Shown here: positions 33,697 to 41,573 of the stretch, one piece after another
Layout: every line of letters begins with the position of its first letter
How positions within the stretch are numbered: the stretch's first letter is position 1
NCBI GenBank assembly: GCA_030037775.1
Contig: JASHQB010000237.1
Span: forward strand, 1 to 51,801
From: Candidatus Acidiferrales bacterium
GTDB lineage: Bacteria; Acidobacteriota; Terriglobia; Acidiferrales; UBA7541
DNA length: 51,801 nucleotides
Reading direction: 5' to 3'
Notes under the pieces: model-generated
The model's database searches: none
Told to the model about the DNA's origin: nothing
What the model saw: only the letters and a program-made list of their open reading frames with translations
Translations under genes and position numbers: made by a program

Positions 33697-34173
33697 ATGA
33701 GCCCGGTGGACTTCATTTTGGAATCGATGATAGATTCGCTTCGGAGGCATGTGAATGAACCTTCAGTGCTTAACTTTAAGCTGGGAAACGGCTGCGTGAA
33801 TCTACGTCTCACATTGTTGCTACTCACGATGCTTGCGTTCACGGCAAAATTGTCCGCGCCGATAAAATGCGATCCGCTGCCAGTGCTCCAGGTCGACGAG
33901 AGGGCTATCCACGGAAGTGCATCGATAGACGGAAAGCCTCTGGCATTTGCCGATGTCCGGCTCTATTCGGCGCACAAATTGGTTCGTCATACCACCACTG
34001 ACGCGCAGGGTGGCTTTCTGCTCGAAAATCCTCCTCTCGGTCGCTACCGCCTTCGGTTCAAGGGTTTGGGTACGTTTGATATTGAAGTAATCCCGCCGCA
34101 CTCGATGCAGGAGGGATACTACAGCTTCTCTCGGTATCACGGCTGTCTTGATTGGGGTTTTAGCTCAGACTGA
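33697..34173 (+). CDS. Carboxypeptidase-regulatory-like (CNA-B-like) exported protein
   Basis: The frame encodes up to 158 residues. A hydrophobic segment (LRLTLLLLTMLAFTAKL, about 37-53) looks like a signal peptide. A beta-sandwich domain follows (ERAIHGSASIDGKPLAFADVRL, then TTTDAQGGFLLENPPLGRYRL), the pattern of carboxypeptidase-regulatory domains. ATG 33697, ATG 33727 and GTG 33751 (with GGAGG nearby) are possible starts; the last would put the signal near the N-terminus. It lies between two broken genes, so it may itself be a rearranged piece. Function unknown. Confidence 0.55.
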   Translation: MSPVDFILESMIDSLRRHVNEPSVLNFKLGNGCVNLRLTLLLLTMLAFTAKLSAPIKCDPLPVLQVDERAIHGSASIDGKPLAFADVRLYSAHKLVRHTTTDAQGGFLLENPPLGRYRLRFKGLGTFDIEVIPPHSMQEGYYSFSRYHGCLDWGFSSD

Positions 34174-34232
34174 ACGTTCAACGCGCTGGGGAGGAGGGTG
34201 CCCCCCCCCCGACAGAAAAACAAGTGCGATAA

Positions 34233-35417
34233 GAAGTTTGGATTTCATTCTTGAGCGTGGCTAGAAATAACCTGTACGTCAGGGCTTTGGACACATTCAT
34301 GATTGGGGCGACTTTCAAGAGGACGAAAGACGCCGACCAGAATTGCGCTTTCCTCTGCCATGTGAGTACGCGCACCGCCGATCATAAGCACATAGTTGAT
34401 CTTCTGCGGAAATACAAAACGGACTTGGCCGTCGATGTAAAGGCGAAGAAGGCGGCGGTCGTGGACAGGCTTAGGGCGGCGTACGATGACCTAGCCGCGA
34501 CTCACCCAGAGTTGAAGGACACGGAGTTTGAGGACCTTGTGACAGCCATCGGTTTCTTCTCGCCGGGAATAACCGTCAAGCTGGTCAACGGTCAGACTGA
34601 TGAGGATGTCGCCGTCAAATCTCCTTATAACCTCTTCGTTGGCGGAAACAAGCTCGGTCGTGGAGTAACGATAAGGAATCTACTCGTCAGCTATTACGGA
34701 CGCCACCCTAAAAGACCCCAGGCCGACACTGTCCTCCAGCACGCCCGCATGTATGGTTACCGCCGACAGGACATCGGGCTATTGAGGCTTTTTCTTCCGC
34801 CGCAACTTCACACTGTCTTCAGGGCAATCAATAAGATGGAGCGTGGGCTCCGGGACCTCATTGCCAGGAAACCTGATGAAGAATTCCGTGGAGTCTATGT
34901 GGAGAGCGGATTGAGTCCCACGAGGAAGAACATCTTGGCCCCCGGTTCGATCGGAGTGTACTCCGGCGGCAGCAACTACAACCCAGCACAGATTTTGCGG
35001 GACGAAACTACAACGAGTTCGACCGAGAAGATAAGCAAGAAGCTCGAACAAGTGCCAAACAAGGGTTACGCGGAAATGTCTATTGAGGATATGCAAGCGC
35101 TCATCCGATTGACGATGCCAGATGAAAAGCAATCCGAGCGTGTATGGAATCCGATAGCAGTTGCAGAATCGCTGGCGCAATTCGCGAAACTCTCAGGACA
35201 TAAAACCGGATGTGTCTGGGTAGATCGTGATCGTGAGCTTGACGCCATACGCCGTGAGACGGCAGGTGTCTTGGCAGGCGGCGAATTTGCGAACGTTCCC
35301 GCGGACAAGATTGCGCTGTACATGCTTCGAACAAAAGCCAAGGGGCAGAAGAATGCCGCGTGGTGGCCTCAGATCAGGTTTCCGGACGGACAATATGCGT
35401 TCGCATTTTCTGTATAA
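34233..35417 (+). pseudogene. Z1-domain protein remnant (C-terminal part)
   Basis: About 390 codons encode the Z1 domain: FVGGNKLGRGVTIRNLLVSY, then ADTVLQHARMYGYR and LRLFLPPQLHTVF. This is the helicase-C-like domain found in proteins of about 900 residues that lie in restriction and defence-type islands. The N-terminal helicase half with its Walker motifs is missing; the frame is closed upstream by a TAA at 34230, and the first possible start is TTG 34251 without a ribosome site. A ten-C run at 34201-34210 lies at the break. It is next to tRNA-Ser and probably is what is left of a defence gene. Confidence 0.85.
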
Positions 35418-35629
35418 CGTAGGGAGCAGGCGGAGGAGGGCCAATCCTCTGATGGCTGGCAAAGGCTTTTAGTTGAATTTCTCTCAATTCGGCTTCATGC
35501 GCATCCCGTGAAAGTGCACCTCGCGATTAGTCTGGGAGAATACTGCGGCTATTCTATGCCCCTTCTCGGACTCAAGCCGGGGAGAGAGCAAGCACATATG
35601 GCGAATTCGCGGCAGTTGGGCCGCAAATC

Positions 35630-35678
35630 AGAGGTTTCTCCAGAAATTAGGGGAACACGGAGAAAACCCATGACTGTC
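35630..35678. repeat. Repeat R-D: 3' flank of tRNA-Ser, source-like copy
   Basis: It matches the left part of R-B in 53 of 57 positions when the last bases of the tRNA (35679-35687) are included. GGTTTCTCC (35633-35641) and GGAGAAAACC (35659-35668) form a stem with one bulge, which may serve as 3' processing or termination hairpin of the tRNA transcript (minus strand). No T-run follows. Confidence 0.75.
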
Positions 35679-35769
35679 TGGCGGAGGGGGTGGGATTCGA
35701 ACCCACGAGACCCTTTTGAGGCCTAACGGTTTTCAAGACCGCCGGTTTCAACCACTCACCCACCCCTCC
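35679..35769 (-). tRNA. tRNA-Ser (UGA anticodon), CCA encoded
   Basis: The 91-nt gene folds as a class II tRNA: acceptor GGAGGGG pairs with CCCCTCC, discriminator G, then encoded CCA. The anticodon loop CTTGAAA gives UGA (complement 35733-35735), and a long variable arm and the GTTCGAATC T-loop are present. A TACAAT -10 box lies just upstream (complement 35778-35783). Its 3' end (TGGCGGAG on the plus strand) recurs within the repeats at 24.98 and 29.66 kb. Confidence 0.96.
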
Positions 35770-35979
35770 ACAGGATGATTGTAGCGCAGTTACTGGATTC
35801 TCATCGCGCCCGGCCTTGCCCAAGTGGCTCTATAAACGTTCCATTGCGCACGACCATAGCCAACTCCTTCTGCGTTCCGTTCTCTGCCCGTCCGGAGAAT
35901 ACGGAACGGCGTCGGAGGCACAAAACACAAATGTCGCCTGGAACGTGACGTTATTTGTGCAAATCGGGCTCGAAGCGCC

Positions 35980-36354
35980 TCAACTTGCTGAGGACTTGCG
36001 CGAAGAAGGGTGTTGGCGACGCGGAGGAGCATCCGGTTCGGAAAACTCCAGGCCCCAGAAGTGCGGAGCCGGAGACAGAAACTCCAGACCTACGCGCTGG
36101 CCTCTATCAGAAACATCTCCCAGATAAACGACGCGGCACTCCTGCTCTTCATCGGTCACGGGATTGATGATCTGCACCTGCCCGCCGAGTTCCACAGTTT
36201 CATTCAGATAGATGAGGCCGCCCTGCGCATTTACCACGATCGTCTGGCAAGACTCGCGGAATTTGTGGCCCTCGGGGTCGAGGCCGCGCACTTGCACGCT
36301 GATACGCCGAAACATGCGAGAACTGCGGCGTTTCTCGTCATTCGTTGAAGCCAT
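35980..36354 (-). CDS. PilZ-domain protein
   Basis: The 124-residue protein opens with RRSSRMFRRISVQVRG, a basic start with the arginine pairs typical of a PilZ domain, and continues with NAQGGLIYL, where the family has D/N-x-S-x-x-G, and RVGLEFLSPAPHFWGLEF at the end of the barrel. PilZ domains bind cyclic di-GMP; the RxxxR motif seems present (RRSSR/RMFRR), but the second motif is degenerate (NAQGG), so binding is uncertain. The gene is monocistronic, divergent from the M20 peptidase and convergent with the tRNA-Ser side. Confidence 0.78.
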   Translation of the reverse strand: MASTNDEKRRSSRMFRRISVQVRGLDPEGHKFRESCQTIVVNAQGGLIYLNETVELGGQVQIINPVTDEEQECRVVYLGDVSDRGQRVGLEFLSPAPHFWGLEFSEPDAPPRRQHPSSRKSSAS

Positions 36355-36524
36355 CGCTTAGTTATCGTGCATCAACAGCGCATGCGAGTCAACTGAATCA
36401 AACGTTGCTTTCCGCTTGCTGCAACTGATTGGGACTCGTACAATGCCTTTTCTTTATCCCGGTCATGTTTTGTTTTCGCGATTCATCTGGCGGGCTGCGC
36501 TTAGGAGAGGACGGTCTGTGAAGA

Positions 36525-37889
36525 ATGGATTTTCTCGAATACATCGAGAGTCATCGCGACGCCAATCTGAACGAGCTCAAGGAATTCCTGCGTATTCCGA
36601 GCATCAGCACGAAGACCGAACACAGAGCGGACATCGCGCGCACCGCGCGGTGGGTGGCGGACCGGTTGCGGGAGGCTGGCTTCGCAAATGCGGAGGTCGT
36701 CCCTACCAAACTGCATCCGTTGGTTCTGGCCGATTCTCTCGAAGCCCCAGGCGCACCGACGATTCTCTTCTACGGGCATTACGACGTGCAGCCGGCGGAT
36801 CCCCTGGAATTCTGGACTTCGCCCGCGTTTGAACCCGCGGTGCGCGACGGAAAACTTTATGGCCGCGGTACGGCCGACGACAAGGGCCAGGTCCACATCC
36901 ATCTAAAGGCGTTAGAGGCCCTGAGGAAATCGCAGGGCAAGCTACCGATCAACATAAAGGTGATTATCGAAGGAGAAGAAGAAGTCGGAAGCGTCAGCCT
37001 GTGGGATTTCGTCGCGCGAAACAAGGAAAGACTGAAGGCTGACGCGCTCGTCGTTTCCGACACGTCCATGCTGGCGCCAGGGGTACCCTCGGTTACCTAC
37101 GGTCTGCGCGGCCTTAACTATTATCAGGTCGAGGTGAAAGGTCCTGCGCAGGACCTTCACTCCGGTACTTTTGGCGGGGCGGTACCTAATCCGATCACTA
37201 TCTTGGCCGAAGCCATCGCCAAGTTACACGACAAGAATTTCCGCGTGACGGTGCCGGGCTTTTACGATGCCGTTGTCGCCCTATCGGCAAAGGAGCGAAA
37301 AGCGCTACGGTCCCTGCCCTGGAAGGAGTCGGATTTTCGCAAAATGGTGGGCGCTCCAGGGTTGTGCGGTGAAAAAGGCTTTAGCACGGTGGAGCGCATC
37401 TGGTGTCGGCCGACGCTGGAACTGAATGGAATCTGGGGCGGCTATAGCGGCGAGGGCTCAAAGACGGTCATCCCATCCAAAGCGTTCGCGAAGATCTCGA
37501 CCCGGCTTGTGCCCAATCAGAATCCGGCAAAAATTGCGAAGCAAGTGGAGCGGCACATCCGAAAGCTCCTGCCGAAAACCGTCCATTGCAAGTTCGAGGT
37601 TCTCAGCACAGGCAAGCCGTGGGTCGCGCCCTTCACGCATCCCATTTTCCGAAACGCCATCCAGGCCCTCCAGAAGGGATTTGGGAAAAAGGCTGTTTTC
37701 ATCCGGGAGGGCGGGTCGATCCCGTTCGTCACGCAAATGCACGATACCTTCAAAGTGCCTTGCGTGCTCATCGGCTTCGGACTGCCGGACGAAAACGCCC
37801 ACGCTCCCGACGAACACATTCTGCTGGAGAATTATTTCAGCGGGATCAAGTCCATCGCAATTTTCTATTCCGATTTGGCACAGATTTGA
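36525..37889 (+). CDS. M20-family metallopeptidase (dipeptidase/CPG70-like)
   Basis: The 454-residue cytoplasmic protein has all M20 motifs: LFYGHYDVQPAD (about 82-93, first zinc His and catalytic Asp), GRGTADDKGQ (about 113-122, bridging Asp), EGEEEVGS (about 148-155, catalytic and ligand Glu), and a C-terminal zinc His in ENAHAPDEHI. The middle dimerisation domain is of normal size. Members cleave dipeptides or C-terminal residues with two zinc ions. The ribosome site TAGGAGAGG lies 14 nt before the ATG. Confidence 0.93.
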   Translation: MDFLEYIESHRDANLNELKEFLRIPSISTKTEHRADIARTARWVADRLREAGFANAEVVPTKLHPLVLADSLEAPGAPTILFYGHYDVQPADPLEFWTSPAFEPAVRDGKLYGRGTADDKGQVHIHLKALEALRKSQGKLPINIKVIIEGEEEVGSVSLWDFVARNKERLKADALVVSDTSMLAPGVPSVTYGLRGLNYYQVEVKGPAQDLHSGTFGGAVPNPITILAEAIAKLHDKNFRVTVPGFYDAVVALSAKERKALRSLPWKESDFRKMVGAPGLCGEKGFSTVERIWCRPTLELNGIWGGYSGEGSKTVIPSKAFAKISTRLVPNQNPAKIAKQVERHIRKLLPKTVHCKFEVLSTGKPWVAPFTHPIFRNAIQALQKGFGKKAVFIREGGSIPFVTQMHDTFKVPCVLIGFGLPDENAHAPDEHILLENYFSGIKSIAIFYSDLAQI

Positions 37890-38058
37890 AAACCGAAGCC
37901 CGGACGCTAGACTCCGGCCACGGCATCTAAAAACCTTGATTTTTCGCGTATTTTTCATCATTTTCCCTTGCGTTGGCCCCTTTGTACGGCTATAGTGCCC
38001 CCGGCCTCCCAGCAGGGAGTAGTGCAAAATTCGCTTGAAAAGAGGAGAAAGCAATACG

Positions 38059-38361
38059 ATGGCAACCCCGATGAGCAAGTCCAAGATTATCGCCTATCTC
38101 GCCGAGAAGGTGAGTACCAAGGACAAGCCGGTGTCAAAGAAGCAAACCGCGACGTTTTTCGATGAACTGTTCAACCTCGCCGTGAAGGAATGCAGGGGCG
38201 TGGGCAAATTTGTAATCCCAGGCATCGGACGTGCCGTGAAGGCGCACCGCAAGGCGCGCATGGGGCGCAACCCGGCGACCGGAGAGGCGATCAAGATTAA
38301 GGCCAAGACCGTGGTTCGCCTTCGCGCCGCCAAAGCTTTCAAAGACGCAGCTCTCAAGTAG
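38059..38361 (+). CDS. HU-family DNA-binding protein
   Basis: The 100-residue basic protein matches the HU/IHF fold: SKSKIIAYLAEK, the FFDELFNLAVKE helix, GIGRAVKAHRKARMGRNPATGE (DNA-binding arm with the RNPxTG tip) and a C-terminal VVRLRAAKAFKDA. It compacts DNA and bends it. ATG 38059 follows AGAGGAG. A long GC-rich stem (ACCCCGGCG ... CGCTGGGGT, 38391-38437) lies 30 nt after the stop and may act as a terminator or stabiliser, though without a T-run. Confidence 0.93.
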   Translation: MATPMSKSKIIAYLAEKVSTKDKPVSKKQTATFFDELFNLAVKECRGVGKFVIPGIGRAVKAHRKARMGRNPATGEAIKIKAKTVVRLRAAKAFKDAALK

Positions 38362-38541
38362 GCCTCGGAACCCTTGAGTTTCGCGACGACACCCCGGCGG
38401 CCCTTGGCCCGAGCCGCCAAGTATGGGCGCTGGGGTGCTCGCTCTGCTATCCCCCGATGTTTGATTCCGTGGATGAGTGGTTTGTTCCTCTCGTTCTCAG
38501 CCACTTGTCATCCGTCCTACCGTCAGCTTTAATGTAATTCG

Positions 38542-39903
38542 ATGACTCCATTCTTCGCCCGCGAGAACTCCGCCCTCCTGACGGATTTGTATGAGTTGAC
38601 TATGGCCGCGGGCTATTTCCAAAACGGCTTCCAGGCTCGCGCTACTTTCGAACTGTTTGTTCGCCAGCTTCCTCCAGGACGCAATTACTTGGTGGCGGCC
38701 GGGCTTGAACCGGCGCTCGATTTCCTGGAAGGTGTGCGCTTTGCGCCTGACGAGATTGACTACCTACGCCGCGACCTTTTGTTCCGCCACGTTCGTGGCG
38801 AGTTCTTTGACTATTTGGCGCAGTTCCGTTTCACGGGAGAAGTTTGGGCGGTTCCGGAAGGGTCAGTTGTTTTTGCCAACGAGCCGATTCTGCGCGTGAC
38901 GGCCCCGATCATCGAGGCTCAGCTTGCCGAAACACGCCTTCTTTCCGCCGTGAATTTTCAAACCATGGTTGCCAGCCGGGCCGCGCGAATGGTCACTGCC
39001 GCGACAGGCAAACCCGTGGTGGAGTTTGGTGCTCGCCGCGCCCATGGCGCCGAAGCGGGAATCTTTGCCACGCGTGCCGCTTGGATTTCAGGCTGCGCAG
39101 GTACTTCCAATGTCATTGCCGCCAGGATGTTCGGCATACCCGCATATGGTACGCAGGCGCATTCTTGGATCATGGCTTATGAAGATGAAGCGCAGGCATT
39201 TGCGCGCTTCCTCGATGTTTTTCCGGAACAAGCCACCCTGCTTTTGGACACCTACAACGTTCGCGCGGCGCTTCGGAAAATTATTGCCGCAGGCCGCAAG
39301 CCAGCAGGCGTGCGGCTCGACAGTGGCGACATCGCGGCGGACAGCCGCTGGGTGCGCGCACAACTCGATCGCGCCGGATGGCAGGACGTCCAGATTTTTG
39401 CCTCCGGCGACCTCGACGAGAAGAGGATTTCCACACTCGTGCGCCGCGGCGCCAAAATCGATGCGTTTGGGGTCGGAAGCGCGCTGGTCGCGCCGACCGA
39501 CGCGCGAAATCTCAGCATGATCTACAAACTGGTCGAGCTTGAACATGCCGGAAAAACTCGCGAAGCAGTGAAGCTGAGCGAAGCCAAAGCGACCTTCCCG
39601 GGGCGGAAACAGGTGTTTCGTTTTGCCGACTCACAAGGGAAATGGAAAAGGGATTTGATTGCACTGGATAGCGAAATCCATAAGGACGCGGAAGTCCTAT
39701 TAGTTCCGGTGATGCGAGCGGGCAGGCGAGTTGCCCCGGCTGAACCCTTGAACTCTGCGCGGCAGCGCTGCGCAGAATCGCTGCAGCGACTTCCGTCGCG
39801 GCTGCTTTCGACGGGCCTAGCAAGTCCATACCCCGTGCAACATAGCAAGCCGCTGAGGAAGCTCCTCCAGCAAGTTCGCCGCCGCATTCGTCAACGCACG
39901 TGA
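38542..39903 (+). CDS. pncB: Nicotinate phosphoribosyltransferase
   Basis: The 453-residue protein begins with the family's LLTDLYELTMAAGYFQNG and carries FELFVRQLPPGRNYLV, EFGARRAHG (around the catalytic region), GTQAHSWIMAYEDE and VRLDSGDIAADSRWVR. It makes nicotinate mononucleotide from nicotinate and PRPP in the Preiss-Handler NAD salvage route. The C-terminal segment (LNSARQRCAESLQRLP ... YPVQHSKPL) is normal for this clade. The nicotinamidase gene is 125 bp downstream, so the pair turns nicotinamide into NaMN. Confidence 0.95.
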   Translation: MTPFFARENSALLTDLYELTMAAGYFQNGFQARATFELFVRQLPPGRNYLVAAGLEPALDFLEGVRFAPDEIDYLRRDLLFRHVRGEFFDYLAQFRFTGEVWAVPEGSVVFANEPILRVTAPIIEAQLAETRLLSAVNFQTMVASRAARMVTAATGKPVVEFGARRAHGAEAGIFATRAAWISGCAGTSNVIAARMFGIPAYGTQAHSWIMAYEDEAQAFARFLDVFPEQATLLLDTYNVRAALRKIIAAGRKPAGVRLDSGDIAADSRWVRAQLDRAGWQDVQIFASGDLDEKRISTLVRRGAKIDAFGVGSALVAPTDARNLSMIYKLVELEHAGKTREAVKLSEAKATFPGRKQVFRFADSQGKWKRDLIALDSEIHKDAEVLLVPVMRAGRRVAPAEPLNSARQRCAESLQRLPSRLLSTGLASPYPVQHSKPLRKLLQQVRRRIRQRT

Positions 39904-39926
39904 GTTATTTCCCCGCCGCGCCAACC

Positions 39927-39975
39927 CGCTACTAGGTAGTGTTTCAGTTTGAAACTGAAGCACTACCCGCTACTA
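39927..39975. repeat. 33-bp palindrome flanked by 8-bp direct repeats
   Basis: A palindrome at 39935-39967 (GGTAGTGTTTCAGTTT pairing with AAACTGAAGCACTACC, one mismatch) is flanked exactly by CGCTACTA at 39927-39934 and 39968-39975. It lies between pncB and pncA. It may be a REP-like or mini-element insertion with target duplication, or a hairpin acting between the two cistrons. Confidence 0.75.
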
Positions 39976-40028
39976 TGCAAGTTCGCTTGTCGGCGCCCAA
40001 AGGGCTAAAATATAGGCAAACTACGTTT

Positions 40029-40673
40029 ATGGCGGCAGCGGAGCTCAATTCGCGCGTGGTGCTTTGGGAGGTGGACACGCAGGCGGACTTCCTACTGCCT
40101 GGAGGCAAGTTGTACGTGCCCGGCGCGGAGAAGCGAATTCCTAACATGCGCCGGCTGGTCGACGCGGCTCGCGCCGGGAAAGCCGTCTTGATTTCGAGTA
40201 CGGATCAGCACGCACCAGACGACCGTGAGTTTCAGCGCTTCCCGCCGCATTGCGTGCGCGGTACGCCCGGTGCCGAAATCGTTCCGGGGCTGAAAGCCGA
40301 AGAATCCGTACACGTCGAAAACGGAGGCTCGGCCAGCGTTCCAGCGAACATTTCCTCCGGCCAGCAAGTGGTTATCGAAAAGCAGACGCTCAACGTTTTC
40401 GATAATCCGGCAACCGACAAATTGCTCGCTCAAATCTCGGCAGAAGGCGAATTCATCGTATTCGGCGTGGTCACGGAGTTTTGCGTACGCCTTGCAGTCA
40501 GGGGCCTGCTCGACCGTGGACGGCGCGTGGCGCTGGTGACAGATGCCATCGAGGCGCTCGACCCGACGGAAGGCAAAAAAGCTCTGGATGAACTCGCGGG
40601 CCGCGGCGCACGGCTCATCACAACCAGGGAGGCGCTTGCCTTGATCGAGCGCTCCTCCGGGCGCGCCGCTTAG
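40029..40673 (+). CDS. pncA: Nicotinamidase
   Basis: The 214-residue isochorismatase-fold protein has the catalytic triad: Asp16 (VDTQADFLLPGG), Lys about 117 (VIEKQTLNVFDN) and Cys155 (VVTEFCVRLAVRG). The metal site is the Asp and two His of STDQHAPDD ... FPPHC. It hydrolyses nicotinamide to nicotinate, feeding pncB upstream. The start ATG 40029 gives the usual N-terminus; a longer frame upstream lies across the palindrome. Its TAG overlaps the last 4 bases of the convergent cytochrome c gene. Confidence 0.93.
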   Translation: MAAAELNSRVVLWEVDTQADFLLPGGKLYVPGAEKRIPNMRRLVDAARAGKAVLISSTDQHAPDDREFQRFPPHCVRGTPGAEIVPGLKAEESVHVENGGSASVPANISSGQQVVIEKQTLNVFDNPATDKLLAQISAEGEFIVFGVVTEFCVRLAVRGLLDRGRRVALVTDAIEALDPTEGKKALDELAGRGARLITTREALALIERSSGRAA

Positions 40674-41029
40674 AATGTCTTCACGTATGCGATCAGGTCA
40701 CGGATCTGTTTCTCGCTCAGCGAATCGCGAAAGCCCGGCATGTCCTTTCCGCCCCGTTCAATCACGCGCCGCAAATGCCCATCGTCGGCCACCATCCCAT
40801 TCTTGAACTTCGCGCGCTTCATCAAACCGGCGAGCCCCGGACCGATTTTCTTCTCGCTGCTCGTGCTGAAGTGGCACACCTCGCATTTCCGTTCGTAAAC
40901 CACCTTGCCGTCGGCTAAATCCGCCGTGGAGGTTATCGACGCTCGCGCTACGTGCGGCTCGTCTGCGCGGCGCACAGCCATCGACGCCAATAGGGCAAGC
41001 GCCAGACACAAAACCTTCGTCGTCCTCAT
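40670..41029 (-). CDS. Monoheme class I cytochrome c
   Basis: The 119-residue protein has a signal peptide (about 1-22) and one heme motif CEVCH (about 49-53), with the axial Met in GGKDMPGFRD and the C-terminal helix IRDLIAYVKTF. It is a small periplasmic electron carrier of unknown partners. It is divergent from the TPR gene at 41091 and convergent with pncA. Confidence 0.92.
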   Translation of the reverse strand: MRTTKVLCLALALLASMAVRRADEPHVARASITSTADLADGKVVYERKCEVCHFSTSSEKKIGPGLAGLMKRAKFKNGMVADDGHLRRVIERGGKDMPGFRDSLSEKQIRDLIAYVKTF

Positions 41030-41090
41030 CGCACCCTCAACTCCGCAGAGTTTGACTCCCGCTGACCGCTATGTTACGAAGCAATTGCCG

Positions 41091-41573
41091 ATGGCTCCTG
41101 ACAAAGTCATGCGCGCCTGGGAACTGTTCGAAGAGGCGTATCGTGCGCAAATGGACGGCGACTACGATCACGCCGCGGAACTCTATCAGAAATCGCTCGC
41201 AATTCACCCCACCGCCGAGGCGCACACCTTCCTCGGATGGACGTTACACTTTCAGGGAAAGATCGAGGAGGCAATCGAAGAATGCAAGCGCGCCATCGAA
41301 GTGGACCCGGATTTTGGCAATCCCTACAACGACATCGGCGCGTATTTGATCTCGCTCGGCCGGCTTGACGAGGCCAAATCGTGGCTGGAACGCGCCATCG
41401 AGGCGCAGCGCTACGAGCCCCGCCATTTTCCGCACTACAACCTCGGCCGCATTTACGTGGCCAAGGGCATGCTGGCGCGCGCACGACAGGAATTTCAGGC
41501 CGCCTTGCGCATCGAGCCCGGATACGTCCTCGCCCGTCAAGCTCTCGAGCACCTCCGCCGCATGGTCAATTGA
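41091..41573 (+). CDS. TPR-repeat protein
   Basis: The 160-residue soluble protein is built from about three to four TPR units: AQMDGDYDHAAELYQKSLAI, FLGWTLHFQGKIEEAIEE, DIGAYLISLGRLDEAKSWL and IYVAKGMLARARQEFQAAL. Such arrays are protein-protein interaction scaffolds; the partner is unknown. ATG 41091 is the start that fits the first helix. The end overlaps the convergent transporter gene by 8 bp. Confidence 0.85.
   Translation: MAPDKVMRAWELFEEAYRAQMDGDYDHAAELYQKSLAIHPTAEAHTFLGWTLHFQGKIEEAIEECKRAIEVDPDFGNPYNDIGAYLISLGRLDEAKSWLERAIEAQRYEPRHFPHYNLGRIYVAKGMLARARQEFQAALRIEPGYVLARQALEHLRRMVN

Noticed and set aside
34201-34210. Run of ten C as a phase-variable tract of the Z1 gene
   Set aside because: It lies before a stop codon (34230) and outside the surviving frame, so slippage would not restore the gene; it may be only a breakpoint or read artefact.
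35508-35726. Plus-strand frame ending in GWDSNPRDPFEA
   Set aside because: This is the antisense translation of tRNA-Ser, a well-known false protein.
38388-38438. GC-rich stem after the HU gene as a firm terminator
   Set aside because: The stem is long but no T-run follows; mentioned with the gene, not called.
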